64,000 nt of DNA from Thermoanaerobaculia bacterium (GCA_030431255.1 JAUIJL010000001.1:930001-994000), one strand, 5' to 3'; positions 8,903 through 17,708 are shown, numbered from the stretch's first letter. Made by a program: numbers and translations. The notes: generated by a model from the letters alone, not told the origin.

Positions 8903-8966
8903 TCTTCGCAGGTGGGCTCACTGAGTTGGGCTCACCCGATGTGAACCCAACCAGGAGGGCGGAGAG

Positions 8967-9260
8967 TTGCCGAAACGGGATGCCATGACCAAGGCCGAGC
9001 TCGTGGAAGAAGTCGCGGGCATGACCCAATTGACGAAGAAGCATGCAGAGATCATCGTCAACACCGTCTTCGGCAGCATTGTCGATTCCCTCAAGGGTGG
9101 CTCGAAGATCGAGCTACGTGGGTTCGGCAGCTTCCGGATCAGAAATCGCGGGGCCCGGATCGGACGCAATCCGAAAACCGGCGCTAAGGTCGAGGTTCCG
9201 GCCAAGCGAATCCCCTATTTCAAGCCGGGCAAAGAGCTGCGAGAAATGCTCAACACCTGA
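8967..9260 (+). CDS. IHF/HU-family DNA-bending protein
   Basis: This is a 97-residue nucleoid protein of the HU/IHF superfamily, which binds DNA as a dimer and inserts a beta-arm into the minor groove. The helical N terminus (MTKAELVEEVAG), the ELRGFGSFRIRNR strand and the GRNPKTGAKVEVPAKRIPYF arm with its conserved RNP are all present, and the ending FKPGKELRE resembles IHF-beta. A TTG at 8967 is the likely start because AGGAGG at 8953-8958 is eight bases upstream of it; the ATG at 8985 would be 26 bases away. HU and IHF-beta cannot be separated with certainty. Confidence 0.92.
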   Translation: MPKRDAMTKAELVEEVAGMTQLTKKHAEIIVNTVFGSIVDSLKGGSKIELRGFGSFRIRNRGARIGRNPKTGAKVEVPAKRIPYFKPGKELREMLNT

Positions 9261-9273
9261 GCCTCGGCTCAGG
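9256..9273 (+). terminator. Palindrome across the IHF/HU stop codon
   Basis: CCTGAGCC at 9256-9263 and GGCTCAGG at 9266-9273 are perfect inverted repeats overlapping the TGA. There is no T-run after it, so its role as terminator or mRNA 3' protector is uncertain. Confidence 0.35.
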
Positions 9274-9360
9274 TATCAGCGGCCCCGGCATGGCATCGGT
9301 TTTCCGGTCCTTTCCGTTGCCGCCTTCTCAACATCCAACCTCGATTCTTTAGGGTCGGAC

Positions 9361-9397
9361 ACAAGGGTGATATCCGTTTGATGGATGTCACCCTTGT
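9361..9397 (+). terminator. 15-bp hairpin between IHF/HU gene and membrane gene
   Basis: The arm at 9361-9375 (ACAAGGGTGATATCC) pairs with 9383-9397 (GGATGTCACCCTTGT), with one G-U wobble and a seven-base loop. Only TGGTTT follows, so this may be a terminator, an attenuator or a protein-binding site. It ends 27 bases before the next start codon. Confidence 0.5.
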
Positions 9398-9424
9398 TGG
9401 TTTCAACTCCAAATCGGAAGAAAT

Positions 9425-9874
9425 ATGGCGAAGCGCTCAAAGTCTGAAAAAGAGGACGAATTCGTCCCGAAGGTCAATCCTTATTTCGCCGCCGCGTTAG
9501 CCTGGCTGATTCCCGGTGGTGGTCACTTTGCGCTTGCTCGCCGCGGTCGGGGCGTCACCTTCTTCGCCATCATCCTGATCTGCTTGGGAATAGGGATTTC
9601 TCTCGAAGGCAGGCTTCCCTGGCAGTTCTCCAACGCGCCGCTGACGACCCTTGCTACCTTTGGCGCTTTGGGAAGCGGCCTGCCGTGCCTGATGCTCCGA
9701 CTGGGATTCGGCTATGAGGGTGATATGACCGCCGCGGGTTACGAATACGGTGGCGCCTTCATCCTCACCGCGGGGCTGATGAATCTGCTGCTGGTTTTGG
9801 ATGCCTGGGATATCGCCTGGGGAAAGGAAGATCGCGTGGCTGAAGATCAAGACGACCCTGAGGAGAGCACTTAG
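9425..9874 (+). CDS. Small multi-pass membrane protein (DUF6677-like)
   Basis: A 149-residue protein with about four hydrophobic segments: residues about 20-38 (AAALAWLIPGGGHFALAR), 45-60, 72-95 and 110-125. A charged N terminus (MAKRSKSEKEDEF) and an acidic C terminus flank them. The short LIPGGGHF motif recalls the DUF6677-type proteins found next to lipid A genes in Acidobacteriota, but this assignment is from memory and the function is unknown. The gene is two bases from the next small membrane gene and precedes lpxB, so a cell envelope role is plausible. Confidence 0.75.
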   Translation: MAKRSKSEKEDEFVPKVNPYFAAALAWLIPGGGHFALARRGRGVTFFAIILICLGIGISLEGRLPWQFSNAPLTTLATFGALGSGLPCLMLRLGFGYEGDMTAAGYEYGGAFILTAGLMNLLLVLDAWDIAWGKEDRVAEDQDDPEEST

Positions 9875-9876
9875 AA

Positions 9877-10071
9877 ATGGCCGATCACGTGCTCCTGATG
9901 TCCCTATATTCCGGGATCGTCAGCCTGTTTTTCGCGGTGCTTTCGCGGCGGGAGAAAGGTGAGCAAATCCGTCTGTTCCTGACCCTCTTTCTCGGGCTCA
10001 TGGGTGGCGGTTTAGCCTTGGCCTGGTTGATGTTTTTCTTCCCATCAGGACCCCCGGCGCCGATTCCTTGA
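9877..10071 (+). CDS. Small two-helix membrane protein
   Basis: A 64-residue protein with two hydrophobic helices (about residues 5-22 and 32-53) joined by a charged turn (SRREKGEQIR). It starts three bases after the preceding stop and its own TGA overlaps the TTG start of lpxB, so it lies within the same transcript. I do not recognise the family. The position suggests an accessory role in envelope or lipid A metabolism, but this is inference. Confidence 0.65.
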   Translation: MADHVLLMSLYSGIVSLFFAVLSRREKGEQIRLFLTLFLGLMGGGLALAWLMFFFPSGPPAPIP

Positions 10072-11243
10072 GCGACATACCGGCAACCGACCTGCTGATG
10101 GTGGCGGGGGAAGCTTCCGGTGACCTTCACGGGGCCCGGCTGCTTTCAGAGCTGAAAAAACGTCTGCCCGAGGTTCGAGCCTTCGGTCTCGGGGGTGATG
10201 AGCTGCAAGGGGAGGGCTTCGAGGCCGTAGCCCACAGCTCTGAAATCGCTGTGGTTGGGATCACGGAGGTCTTGAAAATTCTTCGCCGCGCGCGGGAAAT
10301 CTTCGACTCCATCCTGGCGGAAGTCGATCGGCGGGGGGCGCGCTGGGCCATTCTGATCGACGCCCCGGACTTTAATCTGCGCCTGGCTAACCAGCTCAGA
10401 AAGCGGGGAGTGCGGGTGATCTACTACATCAGCCCGCAGGTGTGGGCTTGGCGGAAGCGTCGAATCCACGCCATTGCCCGAGATGTGGATCTCATGTTGG
10501 TGCTCTTTCCGTTCGAAAAAGACTTCTATCGAAACCACGACGTCGACGTCCGCCACGTGGGGCACCCCCTGGTCGATGAGGTCCCGCGGCTCGAGCAGGC
10601 CTGGGATCGAGAATCTCGAGGGGAAGGGCCGTCCCTAGCACCGACACTGGCCCTGCTGCCGGGATCGCGGCGAAGTGAAATCAACGCTCTCCTACCTTGG
10701 ATGCTCGAGGCGGTGTCCCAGGTGGGGTCGCGGCGACCGGACGGTTTGAAGTGTCGGTTGATTCAGGCGCCGAACATCCCAGACCAGCTTTTCGATCAGA
10801 TCCTCGCCGGCTCCCGAATCGCCGAGTGCGGCGTTGAGGTCGAACGGATTCGATCCAATCGCTTCCAAGCCATTGCCGACAGCCACTTGGCGGTCTGTGC
10901 CTCGGGCACCGCCACATTGGAGGTGGCTTTGCTCAACACCCCTTTGTTGGTGATGTACCGCCTCAAGTGGACGAGCTACGTGCTGGGCAAGCTGTTGGTC
11001 GATTTGCCCTATTTCTGCATGGTGAATTTGGTGCTCGATCGCGGCGTGGTTCCCGAGCTCTTGCAGGGAGAGGCTCGACCCGAGAAAGTCGCCGCCCAGA
11101 TTGAGCAGCTCCTCGGCTCGCCGGACACCATTCACAGCATGCGCCGAGAGCTGGCGATGCTGCGTCCAGCGCTGGGCAGCTCCGGGGCCAGCGGCCGAGC
11201 CGCGGAAGCCGTTGCGGAGCGTATCCGAGAGGTAAGCTCGTGA
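10068..11243 (+). CDS. lpxB: Lipid-A-disaccharide synthase
   Basis: LpxB joins UDP-diacylglucosamine and lipid X to form the lipid A disaccharide at the inner membrane. The VAGEASGDLHGARL motif near the N terminus, YYISPQVWAWRKRR, the VGHPLVDE segment and LLPGSRRSEI are family hallmarks, and 391 residues is normal length. The start is a TTG at 10068 overlapping the previous TGA (TTGA); an ATG at 10098 would begin at MVAGEASG and is the alternative. Its stop overlaps the GTG start of the ABC exporter, linking synthesis and export of lipid A. Confidence 0.93.
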   Translation: MSDIPATDLLMVAGEASGDLHGARLLSELKKRLPEVRAFGLGGDELQGEGFEAVAHSSEIAVVGITEVLKILRRAREIFDSILAEVDRRGARWAILIDAPDFNLRLANQLRKRGVRVIYYISPQVWAWRKRRIHAIARDVDLMLVLFPFEKDFYRNHDVDVRHVGHPLVDEVPRLEQAWDRESRGEGPSLAPTLALLPGSRRSEINALLPWMLEAVSQVGSRRPDGLKCRLIQAPNIPDQLFDQILAGSRIAECGVEVERIRSNRFQAIADSHLAVCASGTATLEVALLNTPLLVMYRLKWTSYVLGKLLVDLPYFCMVNLVLDRGVVPELLQGEARPEKVAAQIEQLLGSPDTIHSMRRELAMLRPALGSSGASGRAAEAVAERIREVSS

Positions 11244-13132
11244 GTCTTCTACGCTTTTTAGGCACCTATTTCAAACCCTATCTGGGACGAGTGGGTTTGG
11301 CGTTGGTGGCGGCCTTGGCCTATGCCATTTGCAGCGTGCTCATGCTGGTGGTCTTCCAAATGGTGCTTTCGGACGTGGTCCAAACCGATCGGTCGATCCA
11401 GGATCTGGTCGGCACCGGCAAATCGGAAGAGACCTCGGAAGCGGACGACGGCGACAGCGGGCTACCGTTTGATTTGGATTCCTTCGACCTACACGGCCGG
11501 CTTCTGGCGGGCTACGAGAGCTTGAAGCAATCTTTCGGGGTCGATGAGCAGTCGGTGGTCTACTTCGTGCCTTTGCTGATGATCCTGGTGGTCGCTTTCC
11601 GCAGTGTCACCAGGTTCATCAACGGTTATCTTTTTCAGGTGATCGGCCTCGGAGCGACCAACGATCTACGGAATCATCTCTACGAGCGATTGCTGCATCA
11701 GAGCTCGAGCTTCTATCAAAAACACCATTCCGGTGAGCTGCTTAGCCGCATCGGTAACGACATCAGTGTGCTGCAAAACGCGGTGTCCACCCGATTCGTG
11801 GATCTTTTCCAGCAGCTACCGACCTTCGTTGGAATTGTCTGGCTGTTGCTCTCCCTGAATTGGCAGCTGTCGGTGATCGTCTTCTTGATCGTTCCGATCA
11901 TCGCTTTGCCGATCGTGCAATTCGGCAAAGGCATGCGCAAGACCAGCCATAAAAGCCAGGAACGCTTGGCGGATCTTTCGAATTTGGTGGCAGAGGCGGT
12001 CCGCGGTCAGCGGGTGGTCAAAGCCTTCGGCATGGAAGATTTCGAGCTCGAGCGCTTCAAGCAGGCCAATTTGCGTCACCTCAGGGTCAAGCTGAAGGCC
12101 CAATTGCTGGCCTATGCCTCGGGTCCGGTGATCGAGACTCTGGCGGTGATCGGCGCCGGCGGTTTCCTCGTTTTTGCCGGCCGAGCGGTTCGAAGCGGGG
12201 AGCTGACCGCCTCGGTCCTGGTCACCTTCCTGGTGGCGGTCCTCAACCTCTACGATCCCATCCGCAAGCTCAACAAGGTCAATCTGGTGCTCCAAGAGGC
12301 CCTTGCGGCGGCCCATCGTGTGCGAGAAGTCGTCGAAGCTCCGAACGATGTCGAAGACCGTGACGGCGCAAGGACCCTACCCCAAATCCGTGAGGAGCTC
12401 CGTTTCCATGGCGTGAGCTTTGCCTACGAGCAGAAGGATGTGCTTCGTAACATCGATTTGGTGATTCCGAGGGGCGAGGTGGTCGCCTTTGTGGGATTTA
12501 CCGGAGCGGGTAAGTCCACCTTGGTCAACTTGCTGCCCCGCTTCTTCGATCCGACAGGCGGTCGCGTCGAGATCGACGGTATGGATCTCCGAGAGGTCAC
12601 CTTGCAGAGTCTCCGGGCTCAAATTGGTCTTGTGACCCAAGATACGGTGTTGTTCAACGATACGGTTCGGAACAACATCGCGTACGGCTCGAAAGACCCC
12701 GACCAAGAAAAAGTGGAGGCGGCTGCCCGTGCCGCCTACGCCCATGAGTTCATCGCCGAGCTCGAGGACGGCTACGACACCGAGATTGGGGAGTCCGGCG
12801 CCAAGCTGTCGGGGGGGCAGCGCCAGAGGTTGGCCATTGCCAGAGCTCTCTTCAAGGATCCACCCATTCTGATCCTGGACGAAGCGACCTCCCACCTGGA
12901 CAGCGAGGCGGAATCGTTGGTGCAGAAGGCCTTGACCAATCTGATGAAGGGCAGAACTGCTCTGGTGATCGCCCACCGGCTATCGACGGTGCAGAGGGTC
13001 GACCGCATTTTGGTCATGAGCGACGGCAAAATTGTCGAGCAAGGCAAGCACGAAGAGCTCCTGGCTCGGGGCGGAATTTACAAACGGCTCCATGATTTGC
13101 AGCTACAGGGGGGAAGGGATCACGATGCATAG
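11240..13132 (+). CDS. MsbA-like lipid exporter (ABC half-transporter)
   Basis: A 630-residue fused membrane/ATPase half-transporter, expected to homodimerise and flip lipid A-type lipids. The first part holds six membrane helices. The loop between helices 1 and 2 (residues about 50-95) carries an extended acidic, Asp-rich insert on the predicted periplasmic side. The ATPase shows Walker A GFTGAGKSTLVN (about residue 420), the signature LSGGQRQR (about 523), Walker B ILILDEATSHLD and the H-loop AHRLSTVQ. The GTG start overlaps lpxB by four bases, which supports an MsbA-type substrate. It overlaps the yicC start by eight bases. Confidence 0.9.
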   Translation: MSLLRFLGTYFKPYLGRVGLALVAALAYAICSVLMLVVFQMVLSDVVQTDRSIQDLVGTGKSEETSEADDGDSGLPFDLDSFDLHGRLLAGYESLKQSFGVDEQSVVYFVPLLMILVVAFRSVTRFINGYLFQVIGLGATNDLRNHLYERLLHQSSSFYQKHHSGELLSRIGNDISVLQNAVSTRFVDLFQQLPTFVGIVWLLLSLNWQLSVIVFLIVPIIALPIVQFGKGMRKTSHKSQERLADLSNLVAEAVRGQRVVKAFGMEDFELERFKQANLRHLRVKLKAQLLAYASGPVIETLAVIGAGGFLVFAGRAVRSGELTASVLVTFLVAVLNLYDPIRKLNKVNLVLQEALAAAHRVREVVEAPNDVEDRDGARTLPQIREELRFHGVSFAYEQKDVLRNIDLVIPRGEVVAFVGFTGAGKSTLVNLLPRFFDPTGGRVEIDGMDLREVTLQSLRAQIGLVTQDTVLFNDTVRNNIAYGSKDPDQEKVEAAARAAYAHEFIAELEDGYDTEIGESGAKLSGGQRQRLAIARALFKDPPILILDEATSHLDSEAESLVQKALTNLMKGRTALVIAHRLSTVQRVDRILVMSDGKIVEQGKHEELLARGGIYKRLHDLQLQGGRDHDA

Positions 13133-14006
13133 CATGACCGGATTCGGCCAAGGGGTTGCCGAAGGGGAGCGATTTCGCGTTTCCGTCACCCTACGAGCCG
13201 TCAACCATCGCTACCTGGATTTGGTGCTGCGGCTGAAAGACGAGGTGCGAGGCACGGAGCACGACCTGCGTCGCCGGCTGCAAGAGGGCCTGCAGCGGGG
13301 GCGGGTCGAAGCGATCTTCGAAACAGAGAATATCGGCGCTCCGGACGCCCGGATCCACATCGATCGCGGCTTGGTGTCGGCTCTTCGCCGATCGGTGGGC
13401 GAGCTCGCAAATGAAGGCGTGCTGGCGGAGGAAGTCACCTTGGCAGATTTGCTGAAGCTTCCCGACGCTGTGCGGGTGGAAGCGGATATTCAACCCTGGA
13501 GCGAGCACGATCTGGAGCTGATCTTCCGGGCGACGGATGAGGCGTTGGCGCAGCTGGTCGAGGCCCGGCGGCGGGAAGGAGAAGCGTTGTCGTCGGCGAT
13601 TATGGAGCGCATCGCAGGGCTTCGTGAGCTCCACGGTGAGATGAGCGTCCTGGCGCAAGCCTTGCCGAAGCAGATGGCCGAGTCTCTGAAAGAGAGGGTG
13701 CAACAGCTGCTCGAGGACGGTACCATGCCCGATGAGACCCGGCTGGCCCAAGAGGTTGCCCTGTGGGTGGATCGGACCGACGTCAGCGAGGAGCTGGATC
13801 GACTGGTCTCGCATCTCGATCACTTTGAGCAAATCGCCGGCCGCCAAGGCTCGATCGGCAAACGCCTGGATTTCCTCAGTCAGGAGATCTTTCGAGAGCT
13901 CAACACCATCGGGTCGAAATGTAGGGACGCCCCCTTGGTTCGCCACGTGCTGGACGCCAAGGTGTTGGTGGAGCAAATCCGTGAGCAAACCCAAAATGTC
14001 GAATGA
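13125..14006 (+). CDS. yicC: YicC family endoribonuclease-like protein
   Basis: A 293-residue YicC/YloC protein; members have been linked to RNA cleavage and turnover. The N-terminal MHSMTGFGQG, the VNHRYLDL segment and the C-terminal DFLSQEIFRELNTIGSK motif are characteristic. I chose the ATG at 13125 because the conserved SMTGFG motif always lies at the N terminus; the frame is open upstream only as an extension inside the ABC gene. It sits directly before gmk, the usual neighbour in many phyla, and overlaps it by 11 bases. Confidence 0.92.
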   Translation: MHSMTGFGQGVAEGERFRVSVTLRAVNHRYLDLVLRLKDEVRGTEHDLRRRLQEGLQRGRVEAIFETENIGAPDARIHIDRGLVSALRRSVGELANEGVLAEEVTLADLLKLPDAVRVEADIQPWSEHDLELIFRATDEALAQLVEARRREGEALSSAIMERIAGLRELHGEMSVLAQALPKQMAESLKERVQQLLEDGTMPDETRLAQEVALWVDRTDVSEELDRLVSHLDHFEQIAGRQGSIGKRLDFLSQEIFRELNTIGSKCRDAPLVRHVLDAKVLVEQIREQTQNVE

Positions 14007-14667
14007 GCAGGTCGCTGAAGTTGAGCAGAAAGCTCAAGGAGGCGATCTCTTCGTGTTGTCCGCTCCCTCGGGAGCCGGCAAGTCGACTCTGATTCGAATG
14101 CTCTTCGAGCGCTTCCCGGAGCTCGCTAGGCGTTTGGCGTTCTCGGTCAGCCATGCCACGCGACCACCGCGAGAAGGGGAGGTCGACGGGCGACACTACT
14201 ATTTCGTCGACGAGCAGACCTTCCGGCAGATGATCGATCAGGGCCGGTTCTTGGAATGGGCGGAGGTGCACGGCCACTTCAAAGGGACCAGCTTGGACGA
14301 GGTCGAACGACTGCGAGCCGCGGGCCGAGACGTCCTTCTGGAGATCGACGTCCAAGGCGCGGCACAGATCCGGGCCCGTGTCGACGGCGCGATTTCGGTC
14401 TTCGTATTGCCCCCGAGCTATGCGGTTCTGGAGCGTCGGCTGCGCGGTAGGGGGTCCGACAGTGAAGAGCAGATTCGTCGCAGGCTGCGGGATGCGGTGA
14501 ACGAGATTCGTCAGTGTGTGGACTACGAATATGTTATTCTCAACGACGATTTAGCAGCCGCGTGCGAGGCCCTCGCCGCCGTATTCCACGCCCGGCGCTT
14601 CCACCACGATCGCATGCAACCTCAGATTCAACGAGTTCTGCATACCCTCCCGGACGATCCCGCCTGA
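13996..14667 (+). CDS. gmk: Guanylate kinase
   Basis: It phosphorylates GMP and dGMP. The P-loop SAPSGAGKSTLIRML is at about residue 20, followed by the GMP-binding SVSHATRPPREGEVDGRHYY region and LEIDVQGAAQIR. With ATG at 13996 the protein is 223 residues; a GTG at 13981 in the same frame would add five residues. The gene overlaps the end of yicC and precedes rpoZ, a common gmk-rpoZ order connecting guanine nucleotide supply with RNA polymerase. Confidence 0.95.
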   Translation: MSNEQVAEVEQKAQGGDLFVLSAPSGAGKSTLIRMLFERFPELARRLAFSVSHATRPPREGEVDGRHYYFVDEQTFRQMIDQGRFLEWAEVHGHFKGTSLDEVERLRAAGRDVLLEIDVQGAAQIRARVDGAISVFVLPPSYAVLERRLRGRGSDSEEQIRRRLRDAVNEIRQCVDYEYVILNDDLAAACEALAAVFHARRFHHDRMQPQIQRVLHTLPDDPA

Positions 14668-14722
14668 GGATCGAATAGGATTTGAACCACCCCTTCCCTT
14701 TTGCAGGGGTCAGGAGCTTCCC

Positions 14723-14965
14723 ATGCACGATATGCCCGAAAAGATCGACAGCAAATTCCGCTACGTGTTACTGGCCGCCACCCGCGCCGAGCAGCTCATG
14801 TTGGGAGCCCAAACCAAGCTCGCCAAACCGGAGAAACCCACCAGTGCCGCCATGCGCGAGGTGATGGAAGAGCTGGTGGAATGGGACTACGGGCCGCGTC
14901 CGGAGCCGGTTGCGACCGAGCCCCAGGAAGACGATGTCATCGAAGACGCCGGCCTCGAAGGCTGA
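14723..14965 (+). CDS. rpoZ: RNA polymerase omega subunit
   Basis: Omega helps fold and assemble the beta-prime subunit of RNA polymerase. The 80-residue product has the expected KIDSKFRYVLLAATRAEQLM helix and the KPTSAAMREVMEELV segment, then a short acidic tail (EDDVIEDAGLEG). The ATG at 14723 has AGGAG at 14712-14716 six bases upstream; an ATG at 14732 is also possible. Position directly after gmk supports the call. Confidence 0.9.
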   Translation: MHDMPEKIDSKFRYVLLAATRAEQLMLGAQTKLAKPEKPTSAAMREVMEELVEWDYGPRPEPVATEPQEDDVIEDAGLEG

Positions 14966-15005
14966 TCGGTCCTGAGTGCCAATCGCAGCGCTCTGAGGTT
15001 CTTAG

Positions 15006-15902
15006 GTGGGTGATCACGTTCCCAAGCCGTTGAACGACGTCTTGACCTATTTGGACGGCCTGGGCTTCGATCACCTCTACGTGTCGTCGCCATCCACCGG
15101 GTCCGTCCGTTCCAGCTCTAGGCCTTCCAAAACTTCCGGGCCCTCTTTCAGCCCTCGGCCCGCCGGATCCCAAGCCCCGAGTGGACCCGACGGCGCGATG
15201 ACTCCGGGACGTCGAGCTGAAACCCCGCGGGACCGCTTGCCTCCGACGTCTCAAGAGCCGGCGCCCGCCACCGCGCCCCTAGCCGGCTCAGGGCAAGACC
15301 TTCCGTCCCTTCCTTTGATACCGCCTTCACCGTCAGCGGAGGAGAGAGGCGAGCTGTTTCTGCAGATCCAGCGAGCGGCGGAGAGCTGCACGGGCTGCAT
15401 CCTGAGCGAGACCCGCAAGTCGGTCGTATTCGGATCCGGTGATCCGAGGGCCGATCTGATGTTGATCGGCGAGGGCCCCGGCTCCGAGGAGGACCGCCAA
15501 GGTCTGCCGTTCGTCGGTCCCGCCGGCGCGCTTCTGACGCGGATGCTTCAAGGGATTCAGCTACGCCGTGACGAGGTCTACATCGCCAATGTGGTCAAGT
15601 GCCGTCCGCCGAGGAACCGGGATCCCAAACCCGAGGAGGTGCGAGCATGCCGCGGTTACTTGGAGCGCCAGATCGCGTTGGTGCAGCCGAAGGTTATCCT
15701 CGCTTTGGGGCGTGTGGCCGCCCAATGCCTTCTGGACACGTCGGCCTCCCTCGGTAGCTTGCGGGGCCGCTGGCACCAAGCCCATGGGGTCGAGACCCGA
15801 GTGACCTACCATCCTGCCGCCTTGCTGCGGAACGAAAGCTGGAAACGGCCGGCCTGGGAGGATTTGAAAATCGTCCGGGACCGGCTCCAAGCGGATTCTT
15901 GA
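15006..15902 (+). CDS. Family 4 uracil-DNA glycosylase with long disordered N terminus
   Basis: This enzyme removes uracil from DNA. The catalytic domain occupies about residues 120-298 and shows GEGPGSEEDRQGLPFVGPAG, YIANVVKCRPPRNRDP and the HPAALLRN motif. Cysteines in ESCTGC (about 128-131), VVKC and RAC fit the four ligands of the 4Fe-4S cluster found in this family. Residues about 30-115 are a Pro, Ser and Ala-rich linker that most relatives also carry in shorter form. The start is a GTG at 15006, the only good candidate. The stop overlaps the TTG of the next gene. Confidence 0.9.
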   Translation: MGDHVPKPLNDVLTYLDGLGFDHLYVSSPSTGSVRSSSRPSKTSGPSFSPRPAGSQAPSGPDGAMTPGRRAETPRDRLPPTSQEPAPATAPLAGSGQDLPSLPLIPPSPSAEERGELFLQIQRAAESCTGCILSETRKSVVFGSGDPRADLMLIGEGPGSEEDRQGLPFVGPAGALLTRMLQGIQLRRDEVYIANVVKCRPPRNRDPKPEEVRACRGYLERQIALVQPKVILALGRVAAQCLLDTSASLGSLRGRWHQAHGVETRVTYHPAALLRNESWKRPAWEDLKIVRDRLQADS

Positions 15903-17638
15903 GCAGGGCCCCTGGAGGTCTTTTGTATTCCCGTGAGCGCCTGCTTTCTTGGCTCGAGCCGGGGCAGCCGCTGGTGCGTATCTGTCTCTGGCCGCTCTCC
16001 CTTCGCGCGTCCTTGCTCCAAACCCTTCTGGATGAGCCCGGCGCTCAGATGTGGTCCGGTCAGCTGGTGACCGAGCCGCCGGCCGCCGAGGAAAGGGGCT
16101 CGACAGCTCTTCTAGACCGTCTCACCGACTCAGAGGCCCGGATCCACGTGGTGGCCGATGCCGGCCGTGTGGACCTGAGGATGCTCGATGAGGTGGCCCG
16201 ACAGATGCCGACGGGCGCCCGGTTGGTCCTATTGACCGATCGTTTGGAGGATTGGGGACCTCTCCCACTGACCACTGTGCTGCCTTGGCAGGCATGTTTG
16301 AGCCCGGCTGAAGTCAAGCAGCTCTTCGGGGACTCCCACGGCGCAAGCGTGGCCTACGATCTGACCGAGGGTTGGGCGGGTCCAACCGAATGGCTGGCCC
16401 GTAGGGGGGGGGATCCCGATCGCTTCTCGGCCTGGTTGGATGGTCCCGAGCTGTCTCAGAAATTGGCAGCTCATGTGTTTTCGGGTCTGTCCGAATCGGA
16501 GCTTTTCGCCCTCAGAGACTTGGCCTGGGCGGGATGGGTCGATCCGGAAGACTGGCGCCAGATGGTGGTTGACGAGCCCCAACGGCTTGCCGCCTTTGAG
16601 CAGATCTATCGCCGTCGGGCATGGCTGGTACCCGAGGCCTCGGGTTGGAGGTTGCCGCGGGTCTTGAGCCGGTGCTTGCGAAATCGGTTTCCTGCGAGCT
16701 CAGAGCAGAAGCGATGGACCGCTGCCGGGCTTAGGGAGGCGCTCGACATCGCTCGCCTTTCTCGCTTCGACCGTCTTCTCGAAAGACAAGATTCCGACGG
16801 CTCAGAAATCTCGCGGAAAACGCGACCCGGCGGGGTGGAAACCGCCGGCCGATCCGAGGCTGAGGGCTCCGAGATTCCGAGTCTCAGGCTCGAGGCTTTG
16901 GGACCGCCCAGAGTGTTGCGCCGTTTCCCTGATGGGCTCGAGGAGGAAGTGTCTTGGCGATTGAGGCGTTCATTTCGGTGTGTGGCTTATCTGGCTCTAG
17001 CGCCAGAGCACGCTCGATCGAAGAGCGCGATGGTCGAGGATCTCTGGCGAGACGAGGCGCCGGAAGCGGCGGATCGCAACTTTCATCCGACCCTCAGCGA
17101 TGCACGAAAAACCCTGGGGTCGCCGGAAGCCATCGTCTACCTTCAAGGCACCTATCGCCTGGGTAGCGCGCTGGGATTGTCCATCGATGCGGATGAGATG
17201 AGGTGGCATTGGGACGAAGGTTGCCGACTCTTGGAGCAAGGAGATGCCGTGCCCACGGATGTCCGATCACTGGCTATCCAACACTTCCAGGCCGCTTGGG
17301 CTCTCTACCGTGGCCCGTTGATGCAGGACTTCGAGGACGCGTGGCTAGAGGAGCCTCGCGAGGAGCTTCGCCGGCTCTATGTGGGGTTGTTGCGTCGGCT
17401 TGCCGACTTGGCTATGGATCTAGGACGGATGCCGCTGGCCCTCGATGCCCTACGCTCGCTGTTGATCACCGAGCCGTTCGACGAGGAGGCTCACGTGGCG
17501 GTGATGGAAATCTACGGCCGTTCCGGCCGGCGAGACTTGGTTCGACGCCAATTCGTGCATCTCCAGGATCAGCTCAAAGAGCTGAGAGTCGAGCCGTCGA
17601 GGGAAGCCGTCTCGGCCTACAATCGATGGATGGGCTGA
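15899..17638 (+). CDS. SARP/BTAD-type regulator with degenerate STAND-like half
   Basis: A 579-residue protein. The C-terminal 250 residues hold a winged-helix/BTAD pair as in SARP activators: SWRLRRSFRCVAYLALAP, then DLWRDEAPEAADRNFHPTLS and helical BTAD repeats (ALDALRSLLITEPFDEEAHV). The N-terminal half resembles the ATPase region of MalT-type STAND regulators, for example MPTGARLVLLTDRLEDWGPLPL and LSPAEVKQLFGDS, but no Walker A lysine motif can be seen, so it probably does not hydrolyse ATP. A region of about 60 residues linking the halves is Ser and Arg-rich. The TTG start overlaps the glycosylase stop (TTGA). The target genes are unknown. Confidence 0.75.
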   Translation: MSRAPGGLLYSRERLLSWLEPGQPLVRICLWPLSLRASLLQTLLDEPGAQMWSGQLVTEPPAAEERGSTALLDRLTDSEARIHVVADAGRVDLRMLDEVARQMPTGARLVLLTDRLEDWGPLPLTTVLPWQACLSPAEVKQLFGDSHGASVAYDLTEGWAGPTEWLARRGGDPDRFSAWLDGPELSQKLAAHVFSGLSESELFALRDLAWAGWVDPEDWRQMVVDEPQRLAAFEQIYRRRAWLVPEASGWRLPRVLSRCLRNRFPASSEQKRWTAAGLREALDIARLSRFDRLLERQDSDGSEISRKTRPGGVETAGRSEAEGSEIPSLRLEALGPPRVLRRFPDGLEEEVSWRLRRSFRCVAYLALAPEHARSKSAMVEDLWRDEAPEAADRNFHPTLSDARKTLGSPEAIVYLQGTYRLGSALGLSIDADEMRWHWDEGCRLLEQGDAVPTDVRSLAIQHFQAAWALYRGPLMQDFEDAWLEEPREELRRLYVGLLRRLADLAMDLGRMPLALDALRSLLITEPFDEEAHVAVMEIYGRSGRRDLVRRQFVHLQDQLKELRVEPSREAVSAYNRWMG

Positions 17639-17679
17639 GGCCTCTATTCGTGAACCGATGGACCGACTCGACTTTGCCC

Positions 17680-17708
17680 CTGCCAGGCGGTCTGAACCCT
17701 GCTACAAT
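17680..17708 (+). promoter_or_regulatory. Candidate extended -10 promoter for glycosyltransferase genes
   Basis: CTGCCA at 17680-17685 lies 17 bases before TACAAT at 17703-17708, and the -10 is preceded by TGC, the extended -10 signature. Transcription would start about 140 bases before the GT2 gene. Confidence 0.55.
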
